Under the pieces are notes generated by a model. It had not been told where the DNA came from and ran no database searches. It worked only from the letters and a program-made list of their open reading frames with translations. A stretch of DNA of 64,000 nt from Siderastrea siderea (taxonomy: Eukaryota > Cnidaria > Anthozoa > Scleractinia > Rhizangiidae): the NCBI GenBank assembly GCA_964030785.1, contig OZ034971.1, positions 17,332,365 to 17,396,364 on the forward strand. The letters run 5' to 3'. Of this stretch, positions 1-12,621 are shown one piece after another. A program made the position numbers and the translations under genes. The first letter of the stretch is position 1. Every line of letters begins with the position of its first letter.

Positions 1-1028
1 TAAATTGCAAGCAGATGTCTTTCTTTAAAGGAAACTGAAAACTGTTAAAAGAAATGTTGCAGTTTATAATGTATTGCAGATCATCTCTAAAAAAATGAAT
101 GAAATATTCTGAAAACTGACATAATTATGGCAATAAAGTCCCGGACTTGACCCTTCAAGTGCACAATATTTGTTTGAAAAAAAAACTGGATTATTGCAAA
201 GCTGATCTCAGGATGTATGGGCCTGTCAAACCCTAGATACAAATAAAAACTATTCACAAGTGGGAAATGTACAGATTTTTATTCAAAAGAAGCTCTGCAT
301 ACACCACCAGTCATGTGAGCCCCTAAATTCAGCACATGGAAAAAACAGGGTGATGTACTCAGAACCAGTGGAATAACACTACCTCTGGGATTTCAAGGAA
401 GCCCTACCCTTACATCAAACACCTACACAACATGGAAATGTCCAGAAATCAGTCACAGTGAGGAAAATGTTTGCTGTGTATGGATCATCTTATCTTGAGT
501 TTTAGCTTTAGGTGTGGTGGGCAGTACAGCTGGTGGGGCTGTGGGAGAATCACGGCAACGACACCTTCCACTGTCCCCATTTCACTCTTGATGGCCTCTG
601 TTGACTTAGTTCTAAGTTCTTCTTATACTTCCTCTTCTGCAGGGCCTGCTGGTTATTTCTCACAAATAAAAAAAAAAACAAGATCCTGTAGTTTACCAGA
701 ACCACCAATTTCTATGATCAAAGGTCTTAATCAAAAAATGGTAAAATTACTGATTCTGTTACAGTTGATATAAATAATCTTATCTGGCAGTCAGCTGCCA
801 TTTTACTTCCACATATAAGTGTTATGGGTATGTGACACTACATGTTTGACTACAGTTTTAGAAGAGAAAACGACAATACTGTCGCTACCCCGTACACACT
901 ATCCGAGTCTATTGTCGTACACGAGAGGCAAGCACGTTGTAGACAAGAAAGACAAGTAATTCGCTTCAATAACCTAGGAAATGATTCTGTTGAGAGAAAC
1001 GCTTACGAACGCTCCGACAGAAGCCTTT
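1..1028. other. Flanking sequence with a possible 3' gene end on the minus strand
   Basis: There is no recognisable complete gene here. The only coding-like stretch is on the minus strand at about 550-653 and is entered separately. A minus-strand AATAAA at about 283-278 could be its polyadenylation signal. Confidence 0.4.
550..653 (-). CDS. Possible terminal exon of an unrecognised gene
   Basis: On the minus strand an open frame follows a possible acceptor (pyrimidine tract then GAG at about 655-665). It runs about 34 codons to TGA at 552-550. The peptide is Lys/Gln-rich, with QALQKRKYKK near its start and VKWGQWKVSLP at its end, and a minus-strand AATAAA lies about 270 bases further on. I do not recognise the family. 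No upstream exon was identified, and the next 2 kb on this strand holds only repeats and an unassigned 113-codon frame (2019-1678). It may be chance. Confidence 0.22.
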
Positions 1029-1036
1029 ATTCACTT

Positions 1037-1486
1037 CCCGGGGGGGGTACTCGGAAAAATTTTGATGGGAGTGTGCCGCTGGGACTCTGAAACCCTTAAC
1101 CTATACCAGACCACGTTCATGTCGTTTTTGCAACCCTATCCTAGACTAGATGCCAAAAATCCCTACCCTATCCCAGATTAGCTATTTTCGAGCTATCCAT
1201 CAGAAATATAACCACACAGTGCTTTTAATGGAAAACCATCTCTCGATCAACAATATTGTCACGATTTCATTTATATTTTATATTTCCGAGTTTTTCAAAC
1301 CCGTTAATTAATTGGATTAAATTTTCACACCACCCATTAGTTTCCCGGTAATTGATACCCTATCCTAGACCAAGACTCCCTGATTTCTACACCCTATCCC
1401 AGACCAAACTGCTTGAAAACCATACCCTTCACAGCGGCACATACCTATATAGGTTATATATGGGAGTACCCCCCCCCCCCCCCGGG
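1037..1486. mobile_element. G-tract-ended, hAT-like MITE, copy A
   Basis: This 450 bp non-autonomous element starts CCCGGGGGGGGTACTC and ends with the inverted form GAGTACCCCC...CCGGG. It is flanked by an exact 8-base TSD, ATTCACTT, at 1029-1036 and 1487-1494. An 8-base TSD is typical of hAT transposons, but no hAT coding remnant is seen. Three relatives lie at 17541-18006, 28426-28850 and 54654-55027. Confidence 0.8.
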
Positions 1487-1494
1487 ATTCACTT

Positions 1495-2447
1495 GTGGGT
1501 TTCATTTCTTGTTTGGGAGCCAAATATCTGTTTCGCAAGTATGATCGCAAAGTTTTGTTTTTGGAAATAGATTGTTTACTTAAACTTATTGGAAATTATT
1601 TTCTAAAACAAACCTTACTCTATGAATGTTGCACAAGAGTTTGGTAAGGTACAGCTATATAAGCTTAAAGTGCAATGCTAAATGTAATCAGAGGACTCAC
1701 TCACCGTAGTGCTACATCCGATGATCTCAAGAATTCGCTGGGTTTCCACGACTTTTAAAACAGCCAAACAGTAGATAGACAAATTCCCAGTTTGTCTGAA
1801 AAAATCTCCACCACAGAAAATACCTTCAAATCGCGTCCCAAGTTCTAAGTTCGACGCCAAAATCGACCGAGAAATCAAGCTCGAACGGCCGATCGAACGA
1901 TTTTGAAATGCTGATCTCGAGCATGCGCAGTCGTTTTTCAGCCCTGTCTTCTGGAACTGGATTCTAAGAGTAACTACCCAGGGCCGGCTCTCCCGCTCTT
2001 GTTGTAAACTTTCGCCCATGAAAATCCCATCGCCCCGACTAGCTGCCCCTGGGTCTCCGAGGATGGGGGCACTACAGATTTGCCTTAAATGGTAGAAATT
2101 CTAATGTTTTTCGATAAAATTGACCTTGCTTCCGTCTTGATTGTGCTGTTGTTGTTTGCCCGCTTCTCAGCCCGATTTCAAGCAACTTACGGTACCACCA
2201 TTGAGGACTGCGGGTCTGCAGGAACAGTTAGTTCTAAAGGTATTAGGTGGGCCGGGTAATCTAGCTCTTAAATGTATGCAGTTACAACTTATAACAAAAG
2301 AATCACCTAAAACACTAAACCTTACCTTTTCAAGTTGTTCCTGGGAAAGCCCTCCTGCATCCATTTTTCGACTTCGCAATTTGAAATGTTGTTAAATGAA
2401 GTATGAGCCGATCCTCGCCCTAGTCTGCTGCGGTGTTTAGGGAGATT
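1495..2447. other. No gene recognised; one unassigned minus-strand frame
   Basis: The stretch contains a 113-codon minus-strand frame (2019-1678) of unknown meaning and no recognisable domain. Its composition is locally CpG-rich near 1840-2070. I cannot support a gene call. Confidence 0.4.
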
Positions 2448-2721
2448 GGGTACACCACAGGCTTACCATCCTCTGTTTGTGTTGCGTACCTGTGCTAGCT
2501 GAATATTAATATTTATTAAAAACTGAACTAGGTATATTGGATATTTAGCATTTTGATTGGTTGAACGGAGCTAGGCTATCAGCTCATATACCTGCTGCGA
2601 CCAAATATGGTCAATGAACATTCAACAACAAAATGACAAAGTGAGCTGAAAGTTTTTTCCTCGCGAGCAACCTGGCGAAAAAATAGACGAGACACATCAC
2701 TTGACAGGGAATTTAAATTAA

Positions 2722-3659
2722 TGCATCAGTCAATTCCAACTGCGCCCATCCCCCCCCCGGGCTAACCCCCGGGCATTAGCATTTTTTTTCTCTTGGATGG
2801 CAAATTCCCGGGGGTGGGGACACTTAAGCTGCTAAATGCCCCGTGGTGGGGACTAAGGAAGAGGGCAAATGCCCCGCCCCCGGGATCGTACGTCCCCAAT
2901 CAACACTGCAGCAAGTTTTCATTCATTGCACAAAAATGCCACTTTCAGCGTTTTTTATGTGTGATTTTTCATTTCTGTAGGCCTGCCTCTCAGTCTTCTA
3001 TTGTTTGTAATGGAACTATCCGATGTTTAACGTAATAAGAAAGTTAGTATAAATGCCAAGCGATGATATTTTAATACTTCACAGACACCAATACTACATG
3101 AAGTTGATTGTTACTTTCCCGTTTTGTTTTAAACAGTTCGCTAGTAAACAAAAATCTTGACATTATTAAAGTCTGTTGTGAATATTTTAATAATATGCAC
3201 AAGTATAAAACGACGATCCCTAAACACATGTTTAGAATTCAATAATCGATCGTAATAGTTTAAGAATCATCGCAACCAAATTTTGCTTAAATCCTTGTTC
3301 AAAGAAACATACGTACGTCGATTCACGTTGATCGTTCCCGATCTCGCTATATAAAGTGATAGTTGTGCCTTGGTAAGCAATGAAGAAATGCATAAAATCG
3401 AGAAAACCTCCACAAGCTTGTCAAGTCCTTAACGGACGATCCAATCTGCGACGAACTGCTGGTCCTTTGCGATAAAATCCTCCATGTTTGGATTTCGAGT
3501 CGGAAACCACATGTGTGTCAAAAGCCCGGGGGCAGGCAAATGCCCGACCCCCGGGCCGTGCCAAATTTGCTAATGCCCCACCCCCGGGACTGGCAAGGCA
3601 CGCAAATGCCCCGCAGTTGCCCGGGGGGGGGATGGGCGCAGCTGGAATTGACTGATGCA
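2722..3659. mobile_element. TIR element with TAA duplication (PIF/Harbinger-like MITE)
   Basis: The termini TGCATCAGTCAATTCC and its complement form TIRs of about 42 bases with a single mismatch. They are flanked by TAA on both sides (2719-2721 and 3660-3662). The subterminal region carries long C/G runs and repeats of an AATGCCCC motif. The 3-base TAA duplication suggests PIF/Harbinger. No coding sequence is seen. Confidence 0.72.
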
Positions 3660-4694
3660 TAAGCAGAAATTCCAACAGCGTCGTCTAACACAAGTCAAAA
3701 TTGTTTAAAGAAACTGTGCAGAAATATAAATTTAACTTAAGCATTAAGCGTTGTGTTTACAATTAACTTCTTTCTTCGATCGTCACTTCGGTCATTAAAA
3801 TTGAACAAACGGTAGGTTTTATCAGGAAGGCTTTCCACTTCAAAATATCAAGACAAGACATAAAATAAAACACAGTGAAATGGGCAGAAGCATTTAATAA
3901 AAACTATCACACATTCATGGCGAGTCGGCGGGTGCGAAATTCATGAAGCAGTCTAAACAAGTAAGCTTACTAAACAAACTACAGCTGCAAACTACCAAGA
4001 AGGAACGAAGGGTGAGATTTTTTTTCGGCTTTAACACGCAAAATTGACATTGGTTTACCTGCACTCGTTGCATCTCTGTGTTCCAACAGGCCCAAATGCT
4101 CAGGTAGAAATCGGATGCTATGTAAACACAGTTGAATCGCTTTTCCAGTTGTTTGACATTCCCTCCGCAACCTCTAAACCGAGAACCACTACATTTTGTG
4201 CTTTGCGTTTAACAAACTATAACGGTGAATTCTAATGTTCCTCGCAACATTAATCTTGCCTCTGAGCTGCATAGAAATTACCTCTTCAAGTTCAAATTAG
4301 TTCTGCCTTCAGTTCGATCAAACTCGCACATGATGGCTCCGCGTTGTGCGAACAGATTACAACAAAGTTGTTCCGTTTCAACTCCAGCAGCTAATATGGT
4401 GAAATTGTACGGCTTCAATCCGCTTTGAACGATGATTACAACAATGTTTCAGGAAAAACCAAAAATTTACCATATTTTAGAGCCAATAATTAGAGGATTT
4501 CTTCCAAAACTTGAGCTACTTTGTTCACATTGACTCATTCAGCTTTGCAATGAAACGCTGCAACACTTCGCAAGGTTTTGGCGCCTTTTTCGTTCATTCA
4601 TGTGATCGATTCTTGTTCCCTTTTTATCTCTTCTCTCATTTTTTCCCGTTCTTTCTTGAATTTTTTTTTTTAATAGTGGTTAAGTTTTTAATAA

Positions 4695-5548
4695 AACAAT
4701 TATTCTACTCGGGCTTGCTGGATATCAAATGATTATAACCAACTCGGCGCTACGCGCCTCGTTGGTTATCTATTTAACAATTATCCTGCGAAATCGCGCG
4801 GAATATCACCTGATACTTAGCCGACGAGGCCGTAGGCCGAGTTGGCTAAATCAGGGGATATTCCGCAAGATTGAGCAGGATAATTGTTTTATTATTCAAC
4901 AAATTCGACTACCATTTTCAGAACGAGAAAAACTAGGGCTCTATGATGAAAACGCTAAAAGCTAGCAACACATAAGCTTAATAAAAATCAAAACAGAACT
5001 TCAAGAAATCGAAGTTTACTACCGTTCACTTAAAAAGACTTATTTACAAACTCATGTTTGAAAATGACAAGACAAAGTAAAAAAATATTGCTACCTTACC
5101 GAGAATAAGTCCTATTCCTGTGAATTAAAATCTTTTTAACTTTAGTCTTTACAACTTTCCGTGAGCAAGTGTGCTGCTTCGTTCGCAATAGCATTTTCTT
5201 GGTTGAGTTCTCACTGTGAAAATTCCAAGTCAACCTCTGGATATCTTTGTGAGCTGAAGCAAATACTTGTTGACTTTGTGAGAGCATTTAATCGTGGAAA
5301 GTTTCTTCCAGGAGTTAAAATTTCCGGAGAACACTGCTAAGACTGCCTCGCTTTTCAAAATGTCTGCCAAACAAGCAATGAAAGAAAATCTGCAGTGCAC
5401 TTCCAAATATGGTCATTTACGTATATCGCAGGATATCTGTCATGTACGGATGACAGATATTGAGGGCTTCCTTACCATATATGGGCATAGTGACAATTTG
5501 TTGAATAATAACATTTGATATCCAGCGCGCCCTCGTAGAATAATTGTT
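4695..5548. mobile_element. TIR element with AACAATTATTC ends
   Basis: The left end AACAATTATTCTAC and a right end in inverted orientation match over about 37 bases with a few differences. A second, internal inverted motif (AACAATTATCCTGC, with complement near 4885-4900) forms a hairpin at 4760-4900. The TSD is unclear. The element lies inside the composite element 2457-6679. Confidence 0.6.
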
Positions 5549-5556
5549 AAATATAC

Positions 5557-6291
5557 TCACAAGGCATGCAACTTCAAGAACCTCAAATTTCCGACCGGCT
5601 TGGGATTTCGCCAAAATTAATACATTTAACCTTGTGCCTTTGACAAAAGAATCTCGATTTCCGAAACAACAGTCTTTGTAGTTTGATTTGGCCTGATTTT
5701 GATTCATTCGAGTCCGTGAACTGACCCTTAAAATCCAGCACAAACTTTCGCATCTGATGGAAAATTTGTTTCTGCCTATGATCTGTACAAGTTGCCTACT
5801 CAAAGGCATCTCAGAAATGCAGTTTTCGATGCAAATTTGAACTCGCGAGTCCCAAGCGGCCTGTTTGGCACACGATAAACACGTGCAAATTGTAGGAAAT
5901 AGTAAAATTTATTTCACCCTTTTAATTTATTTTTATCACCATATTGTTGCGCTGCGATGCGTGGCAGCACGCGCGTGTGCCAAACAGGCCGCTTGGAACT
6001 CGCGAGTTCAAAGTTGCATCGAAAACTGCATTCCTGAGATGCCTTTGAGTAAGCAACTTGTGCAGATCAAAGGCAGAAACAAATTTTCCATCAGTTTCGA
6101 AAGTTTGTGCTGGATTTTAAGGGTCAGTTCGCGGACTCGAATGAGTCAAAATCAAGCCAAATCAAACTACAAAGACCGTTCTTTCGGAAACCGGGATTCT
6201 TTTGTCAAAGGCACAGGGTTAAGTGTATTAATTTGGCGAAATCCCAAGGCTGTCTTAAATTTGAGGCTCTTGAAGCTGCATGCCTTGTGAG
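5557..6291. repeat. Foldback core of composite element
   Basis: Arms 5557-5872 and 5975-6291 are inverted copies of each other around a loop of about 100 bases. The same foldback core occurs at 55640-56380 inside the related element. Frames reading through both arms give similar peptides only because the arms are inverted copies. Confidence 0.75.
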
Positions 6292-6992
6292 TATAACGCT
6301 ATTGTTTGCGGTCACTCAAGCAAACCATTGCATTGTGTTCCGTATGCCCAAATCCTCAATCAGGGGTCCAATTGCCAATGTCCAATTGCCAATGACCAAT
6401 TGCCAAAGCAACCTTTATTGAATTAGGTATATATATATTTATAGAGTAGGTCAAACTTCAAGTTTGTAAAACCGCCTCCCGGAGCTTTAAATCGACAAAC
6501 CAAGCACATAATAACATACATTAGCACAGTGTTCATTATTCTAAGCGTTTTTATTTGACTTTCATCCGTTCAAAAAGCCTTAATTATCGTACTCACAAAA
6601 TTCTTTGTACACAACTGAAGCGGCCATTAATATTCAGCTAGCAGAGGTCCGCAACACAAACAGAGGATGGTAAGCCTGTGGGTACACAGTTATTTATTTA
6701 TTTATTTTTATTTTGCAGCCAAACACTGCAGGAAGCTGTCACTTCACTGGGTCCACCCAAGGAGTGATAGCACTATTCTGTATTCCGAAGACGTTGCCCT
6801 TTGATTATCAGCAAAAGCAAGCACAGTGGGTCATTTATGGAGTAGGAACCAGTGAACGAGAGAATCATTAGAGCCGGATTCTTCTCGACACATAAAGCTC
6901 ACTGCCGTCCAATTAGACCCTGTTAGGAGTTTTAGAATAGGGATAACTGGAAAAATAATTTAAGGGATATTAAACTGGCAAAGTAATTTTAA

Positions 6993-7377
6993 GGGGGGAT
7001 TACACGTGGATACCTTTTTCCCCAAACGTTTTAGCCTTTTTTCCTAATTATCTCCAGGAGATTTCACTCAATCCAAAAATGCTATCATAGGATCATAGTG
7101 TGAGTTCCCATAAATTTGAGCGAATTTTTTGGCGATTTTTAAATTAAACGTAAAGAAGGAGAAGGGGGTGGAAAATTGATGAATTTTAAGAAAATTGAAA
7201 ATTGCTAAGAATTAAAGGTGAGTTAAAATTAGATTTTAAAGTTAATAATTAATGGACAGATACCAAAGCAGGCCACCAACAACCCCAAGTCTTGGAGTGT
7301 GTACAAAAATTTAATCCCCCTTTTATTTCTTTCTGAAATCTTATCCTATTTCCTCAAAATTCAGATATAACCCCCCC
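6993..7377. mobile_element. MITE with TTAA duplication, copy 1
   Basis: This 385 bp element has GGGGGGATTACAC at its left end and inverted TATAACCCCCCC at its right, flanked by TTAA (6989-6992 and 7378-7381). It is homologous along its length to 53568-53980. TTAA targets are typical of piggyBac and Kolobok transposons, which cannot be separated here. Confidence 0.72.
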
Positions 7378-7381
7378 TTAA

Positions 7382-8604
7382 GGACAAGGGATACATTAAT
7401 TAGTTCGTTCTGGGGATAATAAAAAGTAACTTAGGATTCCTCATTTATCATACTTGACTCATATTTTTTCGACTTTTGTTAATGATTTATACCACCCGTG
7501 ATTACCCGTGATCGGTTATCCGTCATTATCAGTTCAGTTCAAGCACAATCTGCTCCCAGGACTCTCTCGGTTCACCGCTGTTGCGGTGACCCTGACATGG
7601 AGTGTGCGGTCTTCATTCTCATCAACATGGCTTCTGCAAAATTTCTGCCTGAAGTAAAGGCATTTATTTGTAAGCAAGACAACGAGAAACCAGCCAGGAA
7701 ATGTTCATTTCCTGGATACCCTAAATCGTGCGGTTTAGACAAAAAGAGTGGCTCTAAAATAAATTGCCAAATTACAGTACAAGCGATTAAGGGCGATGCT
7801 GCTTACTTGAACTTACTTCTGTTATGTCTACTAGCTAGGTTCGGACTCTCTCGACAACGGCGATATAAAGACTGTTACTGAGGTAACATGGTGGTGGAAA
7901 AAAACTGGACGACGGTAAGCAATCAGAATGTGACATTCCAGCAGTTTCAACTAGATCAGAGAAATGATCAGTCAGAAGCAAAAATTGTTCATACCATGCC
8001 TTCTTCTAACGTTCACTGAAACCAAAAAAAATTCCACTATAACCAACCACGATGGATAAAGTAAAGCATAACTAAGGCAAAAGGAAATTAAGACTGTTAC
8101 ACGAAAAATGATAATTACTGCATTGACAATTTAAATGCGGTATAGATGACCAGGAATATTTTGTAAAAAGGGCCACTGAAATTTTAAGCAGAACCTTGAG
8201 CCTCGTTATAGTAATATATATGACCAGTAGTACATACAGTGTAATCCAGTGTAGAGTTCGGTGTCGGTGCTTAACCCTTACTAGTATGTATGTATGTATT
8301 CTGCGTTCGGCAATTTGAATCTGAAAGCCAAGAAACCTGCGGGTCCAAGTGAGCTACAAACATTAAGTGTTTAGTAGTGCTGCCACTCTCCCAGGAGTGG
8401 AATCCAGACTACTGCAAGATCAACCTCCACGGTGCGTAATCAGAAAAACATGAGCTGGATAAGTTTAGTTCATCAACTGAGAAATTTTTGTCTGGGTTTA
8501 CTTTTTGGGTTTAGGCAAAAACAGAGTTACTTTTAGTGAAAGGGATACATATACAGATAACTGTCCTCAGAGTTCAAGGGATAAAGGATAAATGAACCCC
8601 CCTA
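7382..8604. other. No recognised gene; one unassigned frame
   Basis: A 127-codon plus-strand frame at 7498-7881 has no domain I recognise and no support from splice sites or neighbours. The rest holds short AT-rich sequence and a small GTAT tandem near 8285-8300. Confidence 0.4.
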
Positions 8605-11015
8605 ACAGGGCCCCTCCAATGCTATGCACCGACCAGTGAATCCAGAGAAGAGGAGAAGGAAGCGTTCCACTTGACGTTACATGATACTGCAGCACAGGTT
8701 CCCAAACACGACATGCTGGTAGTCCTTGGAGATTTGAATGCTAAGATCGGAATGGATAATAAAGGTTTTGAGGAGATCACGGGTAGCGAGGGTTGTGGAA
8801 ATAGGAATGAAAACGGAGGCCCATTTCTTGACTTTTGCCATGCCAACAACTTTTTCATCGGAGGTAGCATTTCCCCGCACAAAGAACCATAAAGAAATAG
8901 ACAAGGTCACACGGATATCACCCGACAGGGTTGCGAAGAAAATCAGATTGATCATATCACAATCACGAGGAGTTTCAGAAGAGCGATAGATGATGCAAGG
9001 ACTTACAGAAGCGCAGACATTGGAAGTGATCACGAGCTGGTGATGGCCAAAATCTGGCTGAAGATGTACAGACAGATACCTGGCCGGGGAATTAGCAAAG
9101 ATATGAGATGAAAAAGCTTAAGGATCCAAAAATAGTGCAAGAATTTAGGTTGGAGTTGAGAAACAGATTTCAGCCGCTTGATGACCTCGATGGAGTGGAG
9201 GAGATCTGGCAAGATTTTAGAAAAGGGCTGGATGAAGCAAGCAAAAAGATCGAGGGAGAGCATGTTGCATTTCTGACACGGTAATAAAGGTCTTACTTAC
9301 GGATCCACCCACTGTGGATGAGATTATTCGTGGCTTAAAAAGACTCAAAAATGGAAAGGCTCCTGGTATTGAAAACATACAGGCTGAAGTCCTTAAAGTG
9401 GACGCTGAGATTACAGTTGGTGCACTTCGTCATGTCTTCACTAAGATCTGGAAGATGAAGTGATACTATGCATTAAGTTGCCTAACAAAGGCAATCTAGA
9501 GGTTTGTGATAACTGGAGGGGAATAACGCTGTTGTCGGTCCCTGGAAAGGTATTGTGCAGAATCATCCTTAAGGGAGGAGCATGGCGGTTTTCGGACTGG
9601 CAGAAGTTGTATTGATCAAATATTCATCCTCCGCAATATTATAGAGTAGTGCGTTAAGTGGAACAGTCCATTGTTCTTCAACTTTGGGGACTTCTGAGAA
9701 AAGCTTTTGATACTGAGCGTCCATCGAGGGAGTCTGTCGAATACCGTGTAATGGCTGCTTATGGAACAGGGAGGTTAATCACCATGGTCAAGCTCAGTTC
9801 AACCTCGTCCCCAGGCCGGGCCTTCTCCTCGTTCAAAATGGCGGTCGGAGAAACCCCTGGCCAAGGCTGCCAAAGTGGCTCCAAAAGTTCGTTAGAATTT
9901 CTTCGTGCAAACAAGATGAAATGTCTTCGTTTTGTTTGAATAACGGTTTCCGATTGCAGAAAACAAACAGGGCCGCCAGACGCTGGAGACAACCTCAGAA
10001 AAAGCCATTTCATCATGTGTCACGTGACAAAATTACTCCACGATTCGTGGAGTATTTCAGCAGCCTTGGCCAGGGGTTTCTCCGACCGCCATTTTGAACG
10101 AGGAGAAGGCCCTGGGGACGAGGTTGAGCTCAGTTTTCTATAACAACTTCAGGTGTTCTGTGGAGCATGATGGAAGAGACTCTTAGTGGTCTCTGGTCTC
10201 TGTACGAGTTGGGCTGCAAGTGAATACGAAGTAGTCAAAGGTAATGAGTGTTGAAGGGACCACCCAGTAAACGATCACCACCAAAAGTGTGAATAGGGAA
10301 GAGACCGAGAATGTGAGAACCTTAACATATACCTGGGTTGCGAGATTGGTTGTGAGGAGAGCTCCACGGAAGATATCAACTGCCGTATAGGAAAGGCGCG
10401 ATCGGGTTTTGCTAGTATGAGGGCAATCTGGGCATTAAACCAATATACAGCAGAGCGACGAAGCTGCGGCTTTACAAGGCAATGTGTTGTAGGTATTGAT
10501 GTTCGGCGCCGAGTGTTGGAAAGTTAGCGAGCGGGACGGACAAAGACTCAATACTTTCAATAACAGATGCTTGAGAAAAACGTTTGAACATATTTTGGCC
10601 TAAGATAGTGAGTAATGTGGAACTCCATGGAAGGGCAGGGATGCCGTCAGCATCAAGCATGATTAGAGCTCGCAGATACATACGTACATACATAAACTTT
10701 ATTTTTCTCGAATTTGAGAGTAGCTATACAAAGCTAATACAAAGCTAGATGGGAATGGATAGTGCACGTCTTACGTAAAGACCCTTCGGGTGACAGCAGA
10801 ATGACACTGAATTGGTTACCACCAGGAAAAAGGAACAGATGCAGACCGAAAGACACGTGGCCCAGAATGGCCGAGAAAGGGAGAAATTAATTTGGTTGGA
10901 GGAGTTGAGCTGAGATAAAGTTAGCCAAAAGTAGACCAGAATGGAGATCTTTTCTTCTCACCCTATTTAATGCGACACTGGGCGCGAAGAGGACCTATGA
11001 TGAAGAAGAAGACTC
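8605..11015 (+). mobile_element. Decayed RTE-like LINE (endonuclease, RT and C-terminal fragments)
   Basis: Fragments of one non-LTR retrotransposon occur in order on the plus strand, separated by stops and frameshifts. The order is an AP-endonuclease stretch with CYAPT, VLGDLNAKIGMD and SDHELV (8605-9060), an RT start with LKNGKAPGIENIQAEVLK (about 9300-9410), an RT middle (to about 9800), and a C-terminal region with GAECW (about 10505) and a motif resembling HVLRKDP (about 10765). It is 5' truncated and has no intact frame. A 327 bp MITE with its TSD sits at 9800-10126. The low-complexity T/G tract from 11026 may be its tail. The clade is best described as RTE-like, but I did not place it phylogenetically. 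Confidence 0.75.
9800..10126. mobile_element. MITE with exact 9-base TSD inserted in the LINE (family CAACCTCGTCCCC)
   Basis: Inverted ends CAACCTCGTCCCC and GGGGACGAGGTTG border a 327 bp foldback element. The TSD is AGCTCAGTT at 9791-9799 and 10127-10135, an exact match. It interrupts RT sequence of the host LINE. A solo related end lies at 58073-58110. The 9-base TSD is MULE-like. Confidence 0.82.
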
Positions 11016-11025
11016 AACTCAACGT

Positions 11026-11084
11026 CTGTTTTTTTGTTGTTGTTGTTTTTGTTGTTGTTGTTTTTTTTTTGGGGGGGGGGGGGG
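11026..11084. repeat. Low-complexity GTT / poly-T / poly-G tract
   Basis: A run of GTT units, then T9, then about 15 G. It may be the 3' tail of the decayed LINE. Confidence 0.8.
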
Positions 11085-12559
11085 CAAGAAGCTCTCGGAA
11101 CGCTTCACAGATTTGGCTGACAAAACAATAAACAAACAACAGAAGCAATGACGCTAGTCCTGAAAATAATAGAGCTTCGTGGTAACAACAAGGTCCAATG
11201 AATTTACAGGTTCTACAGGGCTCCGTGCCCTCTATTTTTTTTTTCTGTTTTCCAAATCACTAGCTTGCTCCAGGTAGCTTGCCCACTTGGGTCCCAGGCA
11301 AACGGATTCAACATCTCGATTTCACATTGTTCATCGTTAAACGTTTAATTAAACTTGTTGAAGGCGTTTAGTCGCTCCGTTGAATGGTGTGTTGAATTCT
11401 GTATATTATAATAGAAAACAAATCGACAAATTTTTGGTGCCTTAAAAATCGATAACTTGTTTGAGTTTCTCAATCATCCAGCAAAAAAGACATCCGTTAG
11501 TCTGCGATCTTTACTTTCTTTACTTTTACACAGAAGACTCGAGTGACATTAACTTTCAAAAGGGTGGGTGCTGACAGGGTTTTTGCTGACTGGGTTTTTG
11601 CTGGAGCAAAATTAAGAAGTCGCTCGTTTAGCAAATTTACGGATCACCAAGTAACTTTCTATGAGTAAATTTAAGCTGTTTGCTGTCTTTTTCGAGGTCA
11701 TTAGATAAAAAACGCTTTTTAAATAATCGCATTTTCATTAGAAGGAAAGCTTCGGAAAACCTTCTATAACTGACTCAAATTGAGTTTGATCGTCATAAAA
11801 TTTCGAACTTTTCTTCTGTCAGATTCCGAAAAGGGAAAAAAATCGCTTGTTTTCCCCTTCAAAAATGCGAATCCCCGATCTCAAATGGGTCATATCCGTC
11901 CCATTAATACCCGCGGCCACCTTAAAATTTATACTCAATATTTTAGCCAATCAGAAGGCGCAGCTTCCAGTCCATATTGTACGTGTAATAAGAACCTTTT
12001 TTCCAGGACAACGTTGAACCGGATGTTTTTATGGTATCTGACCAAGCGAAGCCTGCCTGCAGACGTCTTCTATTTCCTTTGCTTTACGTGGAAAAGGGAC
12101 GTCAGCGTAAAGTGTGAAGCCTTTGCGTGAGGCAAAGGAAATAGGAGACACTTGCACGATGAGCGCGTGGGCCTTTCTTAGTTTACTTTACTTTGTACTG
12201 GCGAGGTTGGGCGTCAAAATTGCTATTTGCTGAAATTACAAGGACTACAATGCAGAGCGCACTAGCTCCTTTAGCTACCACCAACTTCTTCCAAATTTCT
12301 TATATTTCAGTTCAGAATAATAAGAAAACTGTAGTATACCACTTTGAATGCAATTTTGAAATGGACACCGTGTTTAAATAAAGATTCCGTCATCATCTTC
12401 AGTGTTTTAAGGTTGATTGCAACACCTGCTACAAAAAGGGGAGGTTGCGGAGTTAAGGGGAGGTTGCGGAGTTGTAATATGTTTTCTTGTTTTCTTTAGG
12501 TACGTAGCCATCTTATGTTAATTTGCAAGGACCAAGCAGCTGGAAGTTTTGAGCCGCGC
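11085..12559. other. No gene or element recognised
   Basis: AT-rich sequence with two short tandem pairs (near 11565-11602 and 12436-12472). A 116-codon plus-strand frame at 11780-12130 has no recognisable domain. Confidence 0.4.
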
Positions 12560-12568
12560 GAAAACATG

Positions 12569-12621
12569 TAGACTTTCTCAAAGTCCTTTAACTTGTGAGA
12601 GGCCGACTTGGAGCAAGTCTA
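12569..12621. mobile_element. 53 bp miniature element, tiny family copy 1
   Basis: The sequence starts TAGACTTTCTCAAA and ends AAGTCTA, flanked by the exact 9-base TSD GAAAACATG (12560-12568 and 12622-12630). It shares its left half and right terminus with the 66 bp element at 15686-15751, which also has a perfect 9-base TSD. It is far too short to code for anything. Confidence 0.82.

Larger units (their letters stand above)
2457..6679. mobile_element. Composite TIR element with 9-base TSD (MULE-like family 1, copy 1)
   Basis: The left end ACAGGCTTACCATCC and right end GGATGGTAAGCCTGT are inverted copies. They are flanked by GGGTACACC (2448-2456) and GGGTACACA (6680-6688), which match at 8 of 9 bases. 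The right part (5550-6679) is closely related to the 1.25 kb copy at 55410-56659. The left part keeps only about 60 bases of that copy before other sequence takes over, including the elements at 2722-3659 and 4695-5548. A 9-base TSD is characteristic of Mutator-like elements. No transposase is visible inside. Confidence 0.7.

Noticed and set aside
5417..6421. Similar peptides on both strands, also at 55598-56227
   Set aside because: They are mirror translations of the foldback arms of a MITE-like element, with no sign of protein constraint.
7498..7881. 127-codon frame as a gene
   Set aside because: No domain, splice context or neighbour supports it. Its length is not remarkable for a 64 kb window.
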